64,000 nt of DNA, from NCBI GenBank assembly GCA_041663585.1, contig JBAYMN010000002.1:1-64000 (forward strand). Direction: 5' to 3'. Shown in pieces: positions 1 through 11,600 of this stretch (position 1 is the stretch's first letter; every line of letters starts with the position of its first letter). The notes under the pieces were generated by a model, which was not told the DNA's origin, did no database searches, and saw only the letters and a program-made list of their open reading frames with translations. The DNA is from JALOBO01 sp023228225. GTDB taxonomy: Bacteria; Bacillota; Clostridia; Christensenellales; UBA1242. Made by a program: the position numbers and the translations under genes.

Positions 1-284
1 ACATCTCTATATCCCATTATTTCTTCTTCATCTCTTGTTTTAGGCATAGTTTTTTCTTGCATAATTTCATTGATTCTTTTTTCAGTGGTAACGATGCCTT
101 CAATTCTGTTTGAAGCTTCTGTACTTTGAACTTTTGCTATGCTAACTAAACTTTCAAGGCTGTCGGTTTTTTGCACTAAAAATAAGTTCTGTTTCCCTTT
201 GTGTTCATAAATTTCAGAAATTAAACTTAAAACACTTGAACTGAACTTGCTATCTAATATCTTTGAATAATCAAAATTTTTCAA
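1..284 (-). CDS. Fic family protein, N-terminal part (runs off left edge)
   Basis: About 94 residues are visible, reading leftward off the window. They contain the Fic N-terminal signature: AKVQSTEASNRIEGI, then a TTEKRINEI stretch and a TRDEEEIMGYRDV stretch. In the family these precede the catalytic Fic core (HPFxxGNGR), which lies outside the window. Fic enzymes usually AMPylate proteins, and the (S/T)xxxE(G/N)-like element SNRIEG in the N-terminal part is typical of the self-inhibitory helix. The start is taken as TTG at 284 because AGAGGTG sits 8 nt upstream and no in-frame ATG is available. The catalytic part is unseen, so activity cannot be judged. Family assignment is fairly sure. Confidence 0.8.
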   Translation of the reverse strand, partial: MKNFDYSKILDSKFSSSVLSLISEIYEHKGKQNLFLVQKTDSLESLVSIAKVQSTEASNRIEGIVTTEKRINEIMQEKTMPKTRDEEEIMGYRD

Positions 285-358
285 TCTGCCTACACCTCTT
301 TGCTTTCTGCATAAAGATTATCATATATTAGGCAGAATGGCAACAAAATTAGGCAGAA
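285..358 (-). promoter_or_regulatory. Fic promoter with three copies of TAGGCAGA
   Basis: The 11-mer ATTAGGCAGAA occurs at 327-337 and 348-358, exactly 21 bp apart (two helical turns). An inverted copy of the 8-bp core (TCTGCCTA on the plus strand) is at 285-292, against the Fic start codon. A minus-strand -10 (GATAAT) lies at 317-322, with a weak -35 (TTGTTG) at 341-346, so one repeat falls in the spacer and one upstream of -35. The repeats are seen directly; a role as operator is inferred. Confidence 0.5.
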
Positions 359-426
359 AACACATAATATAAAATAAAAAAACCTCATTAGTCTATACTG
401 TTTGAAACTAGCGGTATTTACTAAAT

Positions 427-470
427 AAAGAGTATAGATCAGGGATATCCTTGAAATATACTCTTTTTTT
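427..470. terminator. Bidirectional terminator between the surface operon and the Fic gene
   Basis: Perfect 10-bp arms AAAGAGTATA (427-436) and TATACTCTTT (457-466) enclose a 20-nt loop, with a T run on the plus strand. On the minus strand it follows the stop of the metalloprotease gene by about 18 nt and is followed by TTTATTT, so it likely ends the 22-kb operon. Confidence 0.65.
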
Positions 471-484
471 ACAGTTTTGATTGG

Positions 485-2599
485 CTATATATTGTAATGT
501 ATATTCTTTTTATGATGTTTTTTATAGAAAATAACATAAATGATTGTAAATAATACTAATAAAATTAGTACAATTATAATATAAAAAAATACATTACACG
601 AAGTTGAAGTTTCAGTTTTTATATATTTCACATAAATGGGTATAATTAATGTTTTTTCAGGCTTATTTGGAGTGTTTGGGATAGATATTTCTATATTTGA
701 AGTTACAATGTAGGTATTAAGAAAACTATTTAATTTAATATACTCGCTTGAAATCAATTCTCCACCACTATCAATATTTGTGTTAAAATTCGTAATATAA
801 GTCGTGTATAAATCCATTACTTCAATTCTTCCACTTGCGTAAACTAATTGCAATTCTACGCCCGCAAGTTTGCCTTCTATTACATTTGCAGTTTCACCAT
901 AATTATAAGTTGTTTTTGTTGGATTAGAATTAACATTAACAAATTTTATATAATCTAAAATATTGGTTTGACAAGATATATCCACACCTAATATTTTATT
1001 TTTTATTTGAATATTTGATTGCCCAATATTGTTTAATTTTAAAATTAAGTTTTCTAATATTTCAACATTACTATTATTTGCATTGATTTGCCAACAATCA
1101 CTGCCTATTGTAGTATTATACGATAAATTAAGGCTATCAATATCATCAATAAAAAGTGTTTGAACTTCATCACAAGTTACTGTAATATTTTCATTGGGCG
1201 CAACTACAAAAAAAGTTATTTCACCATTCTCTTCTTGTTCTATACTAATACATATTTTTGTATTTTCGCCATTACTTGAAAAAATGCAATTTGAATTATA
1301 ACTAAGATTATTATTCACACTGCCAAGTGCATCGTAAATATTGTTATTTGGCAAAGTGTTGTTTAATGATAATGCAGAATATCTTAAATTTTCACGAGTT
1401 CTTAAACTTAAATTTTCCAAGTTTGAAACTCCTGGCGAATAAACATAAACTTGGTCAGGAAATGAAACATTATTATATCTTGCATTTACATTACCTGTTT
1501 GAATGTCAGGTTGAACCCTGTAAACAATCAAACCACTTTGCTCCAACATAGTATCATACTTGCTATTTGTGCCACTATGATCACGATATTCAATATAAAT
1601 CCATTCATCAATATAATTTCCATTATAAAAATATCTCGTTTTAATTTTGTATGCCACCGTGCTTGAAGTATCTTCTTTAAGTTCGGTAACACTTTTTAAA
1701 GTATAACTTCCACTATCGGTAATTTCAGTTATTTGACTATCATCAAGTGCGTTAATTTGCTTTCTGGTGTAAGATAATGGATATTGAGGAATATCCGTTT
1801 GCGTTTGCATTATATCCCAATTTCCAACTGGAACGCTATCTCCAACCCCATGATATAAATCATAAGCACCTAAAATATGCGCTTGTTCGTGGCAAATAGT
1901 TCCTACGGTAAATTTATCTTGAACATGCATTGTAAAGTTGTTTAAAAATGCAGTATTAGAATTTTGTGAAAATCCAAAACTGTAATCAACATTTTCTATT
2001 GTTTCGGGTAAATAACTAAATAATTCACTAAAATTTTGTTTTTGAGACCATAATATAGAGTTTTGCACTGCTTGCCCACATAAAACAAACATTACACTAT
2101 CCACAAAATTATCATTGTCAATATCAGTTATGGTGGTGTTTATATATTCTTTTGCCTCAAATAACGCATCATATATGAGTAACGCTTGTCTAGGATATTT
2201 GATACTTGGAAGTGTAACATTATAGTATTGAGCATTGTTAGGAGCAGTGTAACAAAATACTTTATCGTAATCATCATAGAGCACTTCGCTATTAAAAGTA
2301 TATTTATTATTACTTATTTCATTATAATAATCATAAAGACTGCTCGTTCCATTTGTTCCATTTAATTTGTCGTAAAATTCATTGCCTTGTTCAAAATTAA
2401 AATTCCCAAAAGAATTATCTTGAAAGTTTATAAAAATAACTATGTTAACATATTCAATTGTATTACTATATGCATTAACAGTGTTTTTTAAACCCATGTA
2501 ATCACAAGATAAAGAGCCCACACATGATAATAAAATTATAACGAATAATAATATACAATTAAATAAACTAATTTTATCTTTATGTAAGTTTTTTTCCAT
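485..2599 (-). CDS. Membrane-anchored M6-like zinc metalloprotease
   Basis: This 704-residue exported protein has an N-terminal hydrophobic segment (about residues 12-30) and a C-terminal membrane helix (about 668-692) followed by a short Lys/His-rich tail, so the body should face outward, tethered to the membrane. Near residue 237 it has HEQAHILGAYDLY, matching the HExxHxxGxxDxY zinc site of M6 (immune inhibitor A-like) peptidases. The downstream GNWDIM motif, the usual family partner sequence, is also present. The region after about residue 470 looks like beta-rich accessory domains. It is the last gene of the surface operon, with one base between its start and the stop of the preceding gene. 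Trimming or releasing the two co-transcribed surface proteins is a plausible role, but this is inferred. Confidence 0.8.
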   Translation of the reverse strand: MEKNLHKDKISLFNCILLFVIILLSCVGSLSCDYMGLKNTVNAYSNTIEYVNIVIFINFQDNSFGNFNFEQGNEFYDKLNGTNGTSSLYDYYNEISNNKYTFNSEVLYDDYDKVFCYTAPNNAQYYNVTLPSIKYPRQALLIYDALFEAKEYINTTITDIDNDNFVDSVMFVLCGQAVQNSILWSQKQNFSELFSYLPETIENVDYSFGFSQNSNTAFLNNFTMHVQDKFTVGTICHEQAHILGAYDLYHGVGDSVPVGNWDIMQTQTDIPQYPLSYTRKQINALDDSQITEITDSGSYTLKSVTELKEDTSSTVAYKIKTRYFYNGNYIDEWIYIEYRDHSGTNSKYDTMLEQSGLIVYRVQPDIQTGNVNARYNNVSFPDQVYVYSPGVSNLENLSLRTRENLRYSALSLNNTLPNNNIYDALGSVNNNLSYNSNCIFSSNGENTKICISIEQEENGEITFFVVAPNENITVTCDEVQTLFIDDIDSLNLSYNTTIGSDCWQINANNSNVEILENLILKLNNIGQSNIQIKNKILGVDISCQTNILDYIKFVNVNSNPTKTTYNYGETANVIEGKLAGVELQLVYASGRIEVMDLYTTYITNFNTNIDSGGELISSEYIKLNSFLNTYIVTSNIEISIPNTPNKPEKTLIIPIYVKYIKTETSTSCNVFFYIIIVLILLVLFTIIYVIFYKKHHKKNIHYNI

Positions 2600-2600
2600 A

Positions 2601-5600
2601 CTAATTATTCCAATTTATACTGTAGAAATTTGTATTATCGTAATAATTCCAATGGTAATTAATGTCGTTAAGAGTTTCAAAATAAGTTGCTGAGCAATTA
2701 ATATTTATAGTTAATCCTGCATCACAATCATAGAAAATATATTCTTCTAATTCTATAATATCTGCACCTATTATAGCACTTTCTAAATGTAAACAATTTG
2801 TAAACGCATAAACACTTATTTTTTGAATGCTAGTTAATTCTATATTTGATAACTTGGTATTATTAAAAGCATATTCTCCTATTTCAAGTACACTATTTAA
2901 AGCGATTGTAATTAAACTAGAACAGTTATAAAATGCGTAAGCACCTATGTTTTTTATATTACTTGGTAAAGAAATCGATTCAAGATTTACACAATTTTCA
3001 AAAGTTGCCATTGGAATGATATCAAAATCAATATGAGTAGATGTAGATAAAATTACAGTTTTTAAATTTGAACAACCAGAAAAAGCCGATTCACCAAGTC
3101 CTATTAAACCCTCTGACATAATAACACTTTTTAATTCTTTGTTATTTAAAAATGCTTCATTGCCAATGCCAAGTAATGAAGTAGGCAAGCTACTTAAATT
3201 TAATACGTAGCAATTTTTAAAGGCACCATTACCAATATTAAGAACAGAGTTTGGTATATTCACTGTGGTCAAAAATTCGCAATTTTCGAACAAAGAATTA
3301 TTTATATTTTTCAAATTGTTTGGTAGAGTTATAGTGGTCAATTTTGTACAATTTTTGAATGCTGAATCTCCTATTGTCTGTATGCTATTTGGCAAATTGA
3401 TGCTTACCAATTTAACACAATCCAAAAAGGCATTTTTACCTATAGTAATTATATTTTGATATAGAGTTATACCAGTTAATTCAGTTTGTCCTTTAAACGC
3501 ACTGCTAGGTATTTGTTGCAAATTTTCATTTAATTCTATATCGCCAATTACATTGTCAACAAAAAGTATATTTGTAAAATTGGTTGTGTAATAAATATTA
3601 TTTTGTTTTTGTATCCATGTGTTATTAGTATTTACAATCAATTCAATATCAAAACTATTTATGTTACCATCAAATTTTGTTAAACTGCTAGGTAAAACAA
3701 GATATCCCGTTAAACTTACATCTTCGCTTAAAATTATTTTAGTAACTGGTGTTTCGTTATAGATATAAGCAATGGCACAATCCGTGATATTGCTTGATAT
3801 TGTTGCTGTAAAGTTTCCGTTTCCATCATCAGCATAAGTAATACCAATAGTAGTTGGCTCTAACACTTGAAATTTTTTAGTTGAGTTTACAAATAAATTG
3901 TAATTATCTGTAATTAAATTTGAACAATCAAAATCGTATTCACCAACTATTTCTCCTTCCACCCTTGTCAATTCTCCTGAATAAGATAATTCGCTCAAAT
4001 CAGCATCTGCAAAATTAAATAAAAGACTTGGTTCTAAATCGCCAAAAACTTTACACCAATTAAGAGGTAAGATTTCTGCACTTGCTTTTGATATAGTAAA
4101 TTTTTGATTACTTTCTAAAAAGGAATAGTTGTCACTGATTAAAGTACTAAAAATAAAGTCATAATCGCCTGCATTTTCGCCAGTTTCTCTTGTTATGGTT
4201 CCACCTATTAGGGCAATGGTATCACTGCCAATAAACCCATCTGCCGAGAATTCAAATGGTGATTCAGTTTCTCCATATACCTTGTTAAGGAACTCATTAT
4301 CAATAGTTATTGTTAAAGGTTTCTTTAATATTTCATATTGAACAGAATTATCTATTGAGAGTTGATAATTTACACTAGAAATTGTATTTAAATCTCCAAC
4401 AATTTCAACATCATATAATCCCGCATTTTCGCCAATTTCTCTTGTTATGCTTTCAACATCAAAAACATTATATAACAGGTCGCCACCAACAAGCCCTACG
4501 CCTTCAATTGATAGCTCACTATCAGTTTCGCCATAAATTTTATTTTGGTTTGATGATAATTTTACTATTAGTTCTTTCTTTTCTATATTTATTGTTTCAA
4601 TCAATTCATCGGCAGTATAGTTATTATCTAACAGTATAATTTTAACACTATACTCACCAGTATCTATTGGTTTAGAACTGGAATAAATAGTTGCATCACT
4701 TTTTTTATACATAACTTGATAAGTTAAATTTGATGGTTCTATTAAGTTTGAAATATCTAAATTTTCACCACTATAAGTGAATGTTGTTGTATTTAATTGC
4801 ATTTGCGTTTGTGCCTTATTAATTGTAATTGTTGCACCCAAACTTGTACCCGAATAATTTTGCTCATCTAATACGGCTACAACATCTTCATAAACATTAG
4901 CATCACGAAAAGTTGTTACAAAACCATTATAATAGAAAAGATAATTTAGGTTATTTAAATTTTCTACCGTTGGTAGTGGTGTTTTTACTTGCCCGTCATA
5001 ATCAAATTCTGAATCTCCAAAAACAACATCAACCGGTTTTTTATTTATGGTAAAAATTGTTGTTGCACTTGTTATACAAATAGAGTTTTCAATTCTTGCA
5101 ACTACGGTGTAATTCCCTGCATTTACAGGTAAAGCACTACTTCCATTGTAGGTGTATGTAATTTCAGCATCGCTCAACTCACAAAACGCCCTAATACTAT
5201 GTGTATTCCCGTCATAAACAGGATTACTATCTGGTGTTTCAAAAGTTAATGCCATTTGTATAATATTTATAGAAAATGTTTTTGATTGAATTATATTGCC
5301 TTTTGTACCTGTAATTATTACAGTATACTGCCCAATTTGCACAGGTAGAGTTATTTCGCCATTAAAGGTGTAGGTATATTCCACACCTTCTGTTGGATTT
5401 GTTACATAAAATTCAATAGGATTGCCATTATAGTAAAAACTTTCGCCGTTGTGTGAAAAATTAAATTCTTGCCCAGTTAGCAAACCAGTGAATAAAACTA
5501 TCATTGCAGAAACAATAGTCATTATTGAAGCGATAAAAATTATTAAAAACTTTTTATTTTTAAAAGCCTTTATAATTTTAAATAAACCATTTTTTAATTT

Positions 5601-5612
5601 TTCATTTTTCAT
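2601..5612 (-). CDS. Exported MBG-domain and BspA-type leucine-rich repeat protein
   Basis: The 1003-residue protein begins with an N-terminal signal/anchor (about residues 19-46). Four Ig-like MBG/Y1-type units follow (about 50-350, each with a TYTYNG-like turn and a NAGNYTV-like strand), then about three MBG_2-type units (about 350-590) marked by YGETDS/YGETES and ITRETGENAG motifs. From about 690 to 985 there is an array of BspA-type LRR_5 repeats (core xxIGxxAFxNCxxLxxIxLPxS). BspA-like LRR arrays mediate binding to host proteins or other bacteria in known members; the ligand here is unknown. GGAG lies 8-9 nt before the ATG. It sits 9 nt downstream of the giant gene and 1 nt before the protease gene, so all three are probably one transcript. 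No sortase motif was seen. Confidence 0.85.
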   Translation of the reverse strand: MKNEKLKNGLFKIIKAFKNKKFLIIFIASIMTIVSAMIVLFTGLLTGQEFNFSHNGESFYYNGNPIEFYVTNPTEGVEYTYTFNGEITLPVQIGQYTVIITGTKGNIIQSKTFSINIIQMALTFETPDSNPVYDGNTHSIRAFCELSDAEITYTYNGSSALPVNAGNYTVVARIENSICITSATTIFTINKKPVDVVFGDSEFDYDGQVKTPLPTVENLNNLNYLFYYNGFVTTFRDANVYEDVVAVLDEQNYSGTSLGATITINKAQTQMQLNTTTFTYSGENLDISNLIEPSNLTYQVMYKKSDATIYSSSKPIDTGEYSVKIILLDNNYTADELIETINIEKKELIVKLSSNQNKIYGETDSELSIEGVGLVGGDLLYNVFDVESITREIGENAGLYDVEIVGDLNTISSVNYQLSIDNSVQYEILKKPLTITIDNEFLNKVYGETESPFEFSADGFIGSDTIALIGGTITRETGENAGDYDFIFSTLISDNYSFLESNQKFTISKASAEILPLNWCKVFGDLEPSLLFNFADADLSELSYSGELTRVEGEIVGEYDFDCSNLITDNYNLFVNSTKKFQVLEPTTIGITYADDGNGNFTATISSNITDCAIAYIYNETPVTKIILSEDVSLTGYLVLPSSLTKFDGNINSFDIELIVNTNNTWIQKQNNIYYTTNFTNILFVDNVIGDIELNENLQQIPSSAFKGQTELTGITLYQNIITIGKNAFLDCVKLVSINLPNSIQTIGDSAFKNCTKLTTITLPNNLKNINNSLFENCEFLTTVNIPNSVLNIGNGAFKNCYVLNLSSLPTSLLGIGNEAFLNNKELKSVIMSEGLIGLGESAFSGCSNLKTVILSTSTHIDFDIIPMATFENCVNLESISLPSNIKNIGAYAFYNCSSLITIALNSVLEIGEYAFNNTKLSNIELTSIQKISVYAFTNCLHLESAIIGADIIELEEYIFYDCDAGLTININCSATYFETLNDINYHWNYYDNTNFYSINWNN

Positions 5613-5621
5613 TTGAAACTC

Positions 5622-8600
5622 CTATCTACTCAATATAATTTCGTTAATTTCGTTTTCATACACTGCAACAAATATTGTTTTGGAAACACTACCATCTTCG
5701 CTCCAAACCGTAACAAAAGCATTACCCTCGCCAACTGCTGTTATTGTTCCGCTATTTGAAACGGTTACCACGCTAGAATTTGAAGTTGTATAGATAACTT
5801 TGGCATTCAATGGTTCAATTAAAACTAATAAGTTTTCCTTTTCACCTTTTTTAATTGCCATACTGTTTGTAGTTGATGTTATTGATGTTGCGTTAATGCT
5901 TTCTTTTAATAATGTATTAAAGCCACCGCTCAATTCATTGTTGTTAAGATTTTTTTCAACATATTCACTTGTAATTATCAATTTCGCATAAAACTCATTG
6001 CCTGTAAAATTATTAGATAAAAGCGCACTAATATTTACCGCAGTATTTGAGTAAATTTTGCTAATAAGTACTGTTTCTAACACTTCGCCATTTTTATTAC
6101 AAAATTTTGCCGTAATATTCAAAGCATTACTTAAGCCGTTATTATATATAGTTACATAAGCATATATTTTACCATTGTTTTCAATTACATCAATAGATTT
6201 TATAGATAGTTCAACATTAACTGTGCTATATTCTATCAAATCATCTTCTATATCAACACCATTACATATTATTTCAATAAATAAATCAATGTCATTTTCA
6301 CCAACAGTAATATTGATTAAAGCATTTTCAATGGAATTTGGATTGATTCTTGCAATATTTTTTGTTGCTAATAAATTTGTCTTTGCACTATTGCTGTAAA
6401 TGTTTACTGTAATATTTGTGGCTATTTTAGAACCACTGTTATTGATAGGTAAACTTAAATTGACAATTCCATTTTCTTTTGTGTGTGAAATTTTATTTTC
6501 ATCAATAGATAAATATGCACTAAACGATTTAACAACATATCCTAGATCGGCTACTTCATAAGTAGTAATAGTATCATTTTCAACAACTTCAAATTGTCGG
6601 ATTTTAATAAATAATATTTCTAGGTTGCCAGCATCGTCATAATTTAAATTGCAATAACCGTTGACATCTTGTGCCTCAGTTATTAGCACTTCACCACTTA
6701 TTTCATCTAATACAGGATAATACATAATTGAAAATAAATTTTTAATTATTTCGCCATTTTCATTAATGGATAATCCACTATAAACAACGGCAATATTATT
6801 TTCATTACTTGCCGTATAGAAACTTTCCGCTTTAAAGTTTTCACTTAAAATTTTAAAATCGCCACTGATTAAATCATAAATTATTAAATCTGTGCCCGAA
6901 ATAAAGCCTGCATATATGGCATCATTTGCTTTAATAATCCTTACAGATTTTACTCCACCATACAAAACAACTTTGTTTAAATCACTCCATTCACCTGTAT
7001 CAAAATCATAAACAATATATCCAAAATATTTATCATCATAGGTTAATAAATTGCTATCATCATCTACTTCAAATATATAGTATGCTTTATTATTATAAAC
7101 GCCTAATGCAGAGGAAACAATATTTCCTATATTTGTTTTTGCAATATTAACAGTATTATAACCATTATCATAGACGCAATATAATATTTTGTTATTAATA
7201 GGACTACTTAAGGTTAATTCAGTTATTGTATTTTCATCACTGTAGTCATTATTTGTATTCTTTTGGAAAACAATAATGCCATTATCGCCTTCGGTAGCAA
7301 TAATTGGTGCATAATCTCTATAAATATCATCAGTAAGTTTTTTTACTGTCCAGTTTGTACCATCAAATTCTGCCACTGCCATTTCTGCAAATTTGAAGCT
7401 ATTAGAAAGACTTTCGGTATAAACTCTTTGTTTTGAGTAAACAATTTGTGCTTTGCCATTTAAAGTGGTCAAAATAAATTCAGAATCACCAAAAGTATCA
7501 TTATCCACCGTTCCAATATCAGTTAATATGCCATTTTCAAGAATTCCATAAGATAAAACTTCAATTATATTACCATCTTTTTCAATTGTATCATTCCATA
7601 CAATCATTTTTCTGTTATCGTTTAAATTTACCATTTGTGGTTTAACTGATGGATTTAAGGTGTCAATAATAACATCTTCGGTAATGCCACTTCCTTCGGT
7701 GTATTGTCCAATTTCGTGTTGCCGTATATATATTGCCTTATCAATCAATTTCAATTGACCAATGGGCATATTTAAAAATTCTGAATTATATAAATCTTCG
7801 TAATGGCCAATTTCAAAACTTGCAAACTCATAACTAAATGAGAAAATTGTTAAATAAACCGTACCTCCACCGCTAAATTTTAATCCAAATTCACAATTTC
7901 CATTATCATGTACTTTTAAACTTGTATCCACGGCACCCCAAGCACCAACGCCAACAATACCATCAACGCCAATGCCTCCTTCAACTTTAATACCAAGATT
8001 ATAGGTTATATCACCATCTTTATGATAGCATATCAATTCACTTGAATATTCTTGAATATTTTGCCAAGCAAGTTCAAATTGTGTTTGAATTGCTGCACGC
8101 ATACTAATATTAACATACACTGGTACAGGAATAAAGACAACAGGTACAACGAATTGTTGTTGAAAAAATGTAGCATAATCATTCATACTAGTTATATAAC
8201 AAGCCTGAAGATTAACAGGTTCCCAACGCTTATTATTATATCTCATTTCCATGATCGCACCAGATACAGTGTTAATTTTGGCACCTAATGTACTAAATAT
8301 GGACATCACAGCATCCTCTAATAGTCCCTCTCCGAAACTTTGATTAGGATCCTCTGTAACATCTAGACTCTTTGTATTAGCAGCATACCCCATATACACT
8401 TTCATTGTTAAATTTGATTGATCAATTTCATAAGTGTATCCTGATTCACCAAATTGTGGAGTAAAACTTTCACCTTCAACATAACAAGCATTCAACGTAT
8501 TAGTAGCTGCTAAAATTGCCATTGTTTGATCGGCAGATTGAATTGCGGCTTCAATAGGATCTAATCCTATTGCTAACAATGGATTTGTTTCATATTCTAG

Positions 8601-11600
8601 TCCGCCGGTTTTTATAACCATTGTTAAATAATCGCCATCTCCAACTTCGTTTAAATATTTTCCATATAAAGTAGCAGTTACATACATATAATCGCTGTCT
8701 ACATATGAAGTAATTAAAGTATATCTACCCGAATAGAAGTCATAGTTTACTGTATTTTGTCCTGCACGAATATAATTGTTTGAATCATTATACCAATTAA
8801 AGTAAACTCTTAAATTGCTTGTGTCAAAACTATTAAGTTTTAACTTAACAACCATTTGATAGCCATTAAATGACATTGTTTTTGCTGTCATTTTTAGTTC
8901 AATAATTGTACCAACACTATATCTTTCATACGTTCTTCCGCCAACAATTTCAGTTCCTCTTATAGTGTTCATTGTATAAGTAAAATCAGAAACATCTCTA
9001 TTTATAGGATCTTTATCATAACTATAAGTAGGAGCATTTTCAACTGTTGTTCCCATAGGATCCATTTCGTAAGGAGTATCAGATTGATCTGGACGATAAC
9101 GATATTTGAAAAGAGATGACATAGTATAAATATCGTAACTATCAAATGTTGGTAATTCATTGCTTTCATATGTTTTTAAATATATAACTTCATTAATTGC
9201 AGTATTAGTATAAGTATAATCAATTTCTCTACTTTCAAGTATATCTACAATTTCTAAATCGCTATAAATATAATCTTCTGTATTAATGTAAAGTTTTAAA
9301 GGAATACCAATAGAAATATAGAATGTAACCATACCATCAATATTAGTACAACCATATTGTGTTCTATTATTTTGAACGCAAGCAACACTTAAATTTTTGA
9401 TTGCCAAATTTTGTCCTGCTGTATAGAAAGTATAAACTGCCCCTATATTTTCCAATTCATATGTAATTATTTTTCTTACAGTAGGAACAGAAAGGGTAAT
9501 GCCTTGAAATACTGCATTTTTTATTGTGATAGAAAATTCGTAAATACCATAAGTTGAAATATTAATGTTAAATGTTACAATACCTTGTTCGTTGCTTATT
9601 ATTTCACTTTCAACACCATTAAATATAATTTTACAAGCAATATTGGGAACAATGTTACCATATATTGAAACTTTGTATTTTAATGTAAGCATACCTAACG
9701 CATTGATATTACTTGGAACTTTAGTATTTTCTAAAATTGTAAAAGAAGTTGCATCAACTACATTAATAGAATCAACAACATAACAAATTTCATTATCTAA
9801 ATTATCATAGGCAATTAATGTAACCATTTTTTGGTCCATTGATACATTAGGTAAAGTTAAGATGCTTGAAGTTGTATTATAAGTGATTCCATTAACAATC
9901 CAAACATAACGTGCAGCATTTGGTGAAAGTTCATTTGCATTGATTTCAGCAGTTGCACCAACAACATAGAAAGGTGAAGAAGTATTAAGTTTTGCCGTTC
10001 TTTCGGTATTATCAATAATATAATACGTTACACTTTGATTGTTATTTAATAATATCTTATTACCGTTTTCTTGTCTTAGAGTTATCGTAAAACTTTCAAG
10101 TCTTTCATAGAAGTTGTCCACTTTAAATTCAATAGCAAGATTATATTCATTAATTCCTATTGTATAATTAAATTGTGTTCCACCACTAATAATATAGTCT
10201 CTATTAATTACTGCTCTATTCTCTGATATGTCAATATTTAAAACGCCCGAGCTGTTTGCATAAATTCTTAAATTAAATGATGCTGTATTCCCCTCAGTTG
10301 CTGTAGTTTGTATATTTTCATTTTCTATCCAAGCGTAAGCATTTATTTTTTCATTAGCATATTTAAACTTAAATAATGTAGATTTAACATATCCACCTAT
10401 AACCATACCTAATTTTAATAAATTATCTTCTTCATCAACAAATGTGATAAATTGCACATAACTAGATAGATAATTATCAAATTTATAAATACCTTCAATA
10501 TATACACTTTCTGTGTTGATATCGTATTTATAGATTATAAATCTATCACGATAAACACTTATTAATTCTTTAATTCCATCGTTATCTAAATCAATAGTAT
10601 AATTATAATTTTGACCGTAAGAATCAACAATATTAATGAAATTGTAAATTAAAGAATTATTAATATAAATTTCAATTCGGCAATCATTATAGCCCGATTG
10701 ATCATAATTAATTGTTATATTATCCGATAAATTTATATCTCCACGTCCTGGTACTGATACAGCTCCTAAATCACCATTATTAGATACGAGTTCTGAAGTA
10801 TTAGAATACAGATTTGTTGAAGCACAATTAAAGATTTCTTCTTGTTCGGCTTGTGAAGCTTGCTTCATTAAGCCACTGTCATCATTACTAATAACAAAAC
10901 TTGCGTGGTTACAACCATTTCCGTTAATAACGGCATCATTTGACAAATTGACTAATTCAACACTCCAATAAATACCGTTATTATATTCGCCATTATTTGT
11001 TACTGTAATAGGCACATAAACTGTTGATTGATATTCATCAAAATGCGAAGAAATTGTTGTATATAATTCTCCATTTGGTTTGTAAACTTTTACATCAAAA
11101 GTCATAAATTCTGTACCAATAGTTCTAGAAACAAGTAAATCATAAACTTCATTTTCATTTATAATAGGCATTTTGTTTCCATCGTAATTATATTGTTCAT
11201 AAGGGGTAATTCTAACTTTGCCGCCAAAATCGTTATCAATAATATTGATAACTTTTCTTGATACAATAACACCATTTTTTAATACATAAATAATAATTGA
11301 ATTTTCATTCCTAATATCATCATCTTCAAAATTAAAGGTGAATTCTTTGGCGCTTTCGCCAATTTCCAATTTATAAAGTCCATCAATTATTGTATAATTC
11401 AACACGCCTTGAATAACAACTTGTAAAGTAAATTCATCTTCACTTAAACTATTATCTTGTGGTCTAGTTATTGAAAATTTTGTTGATTGTTCATATTCAT
11501 TAACAGATATTTGACTATCAATTTTTAATACATAATCAATGGAAGATTGTTTTAAATATGTCAATTTTATCTTATTATTAACAATGTTAACAATTGTTGC

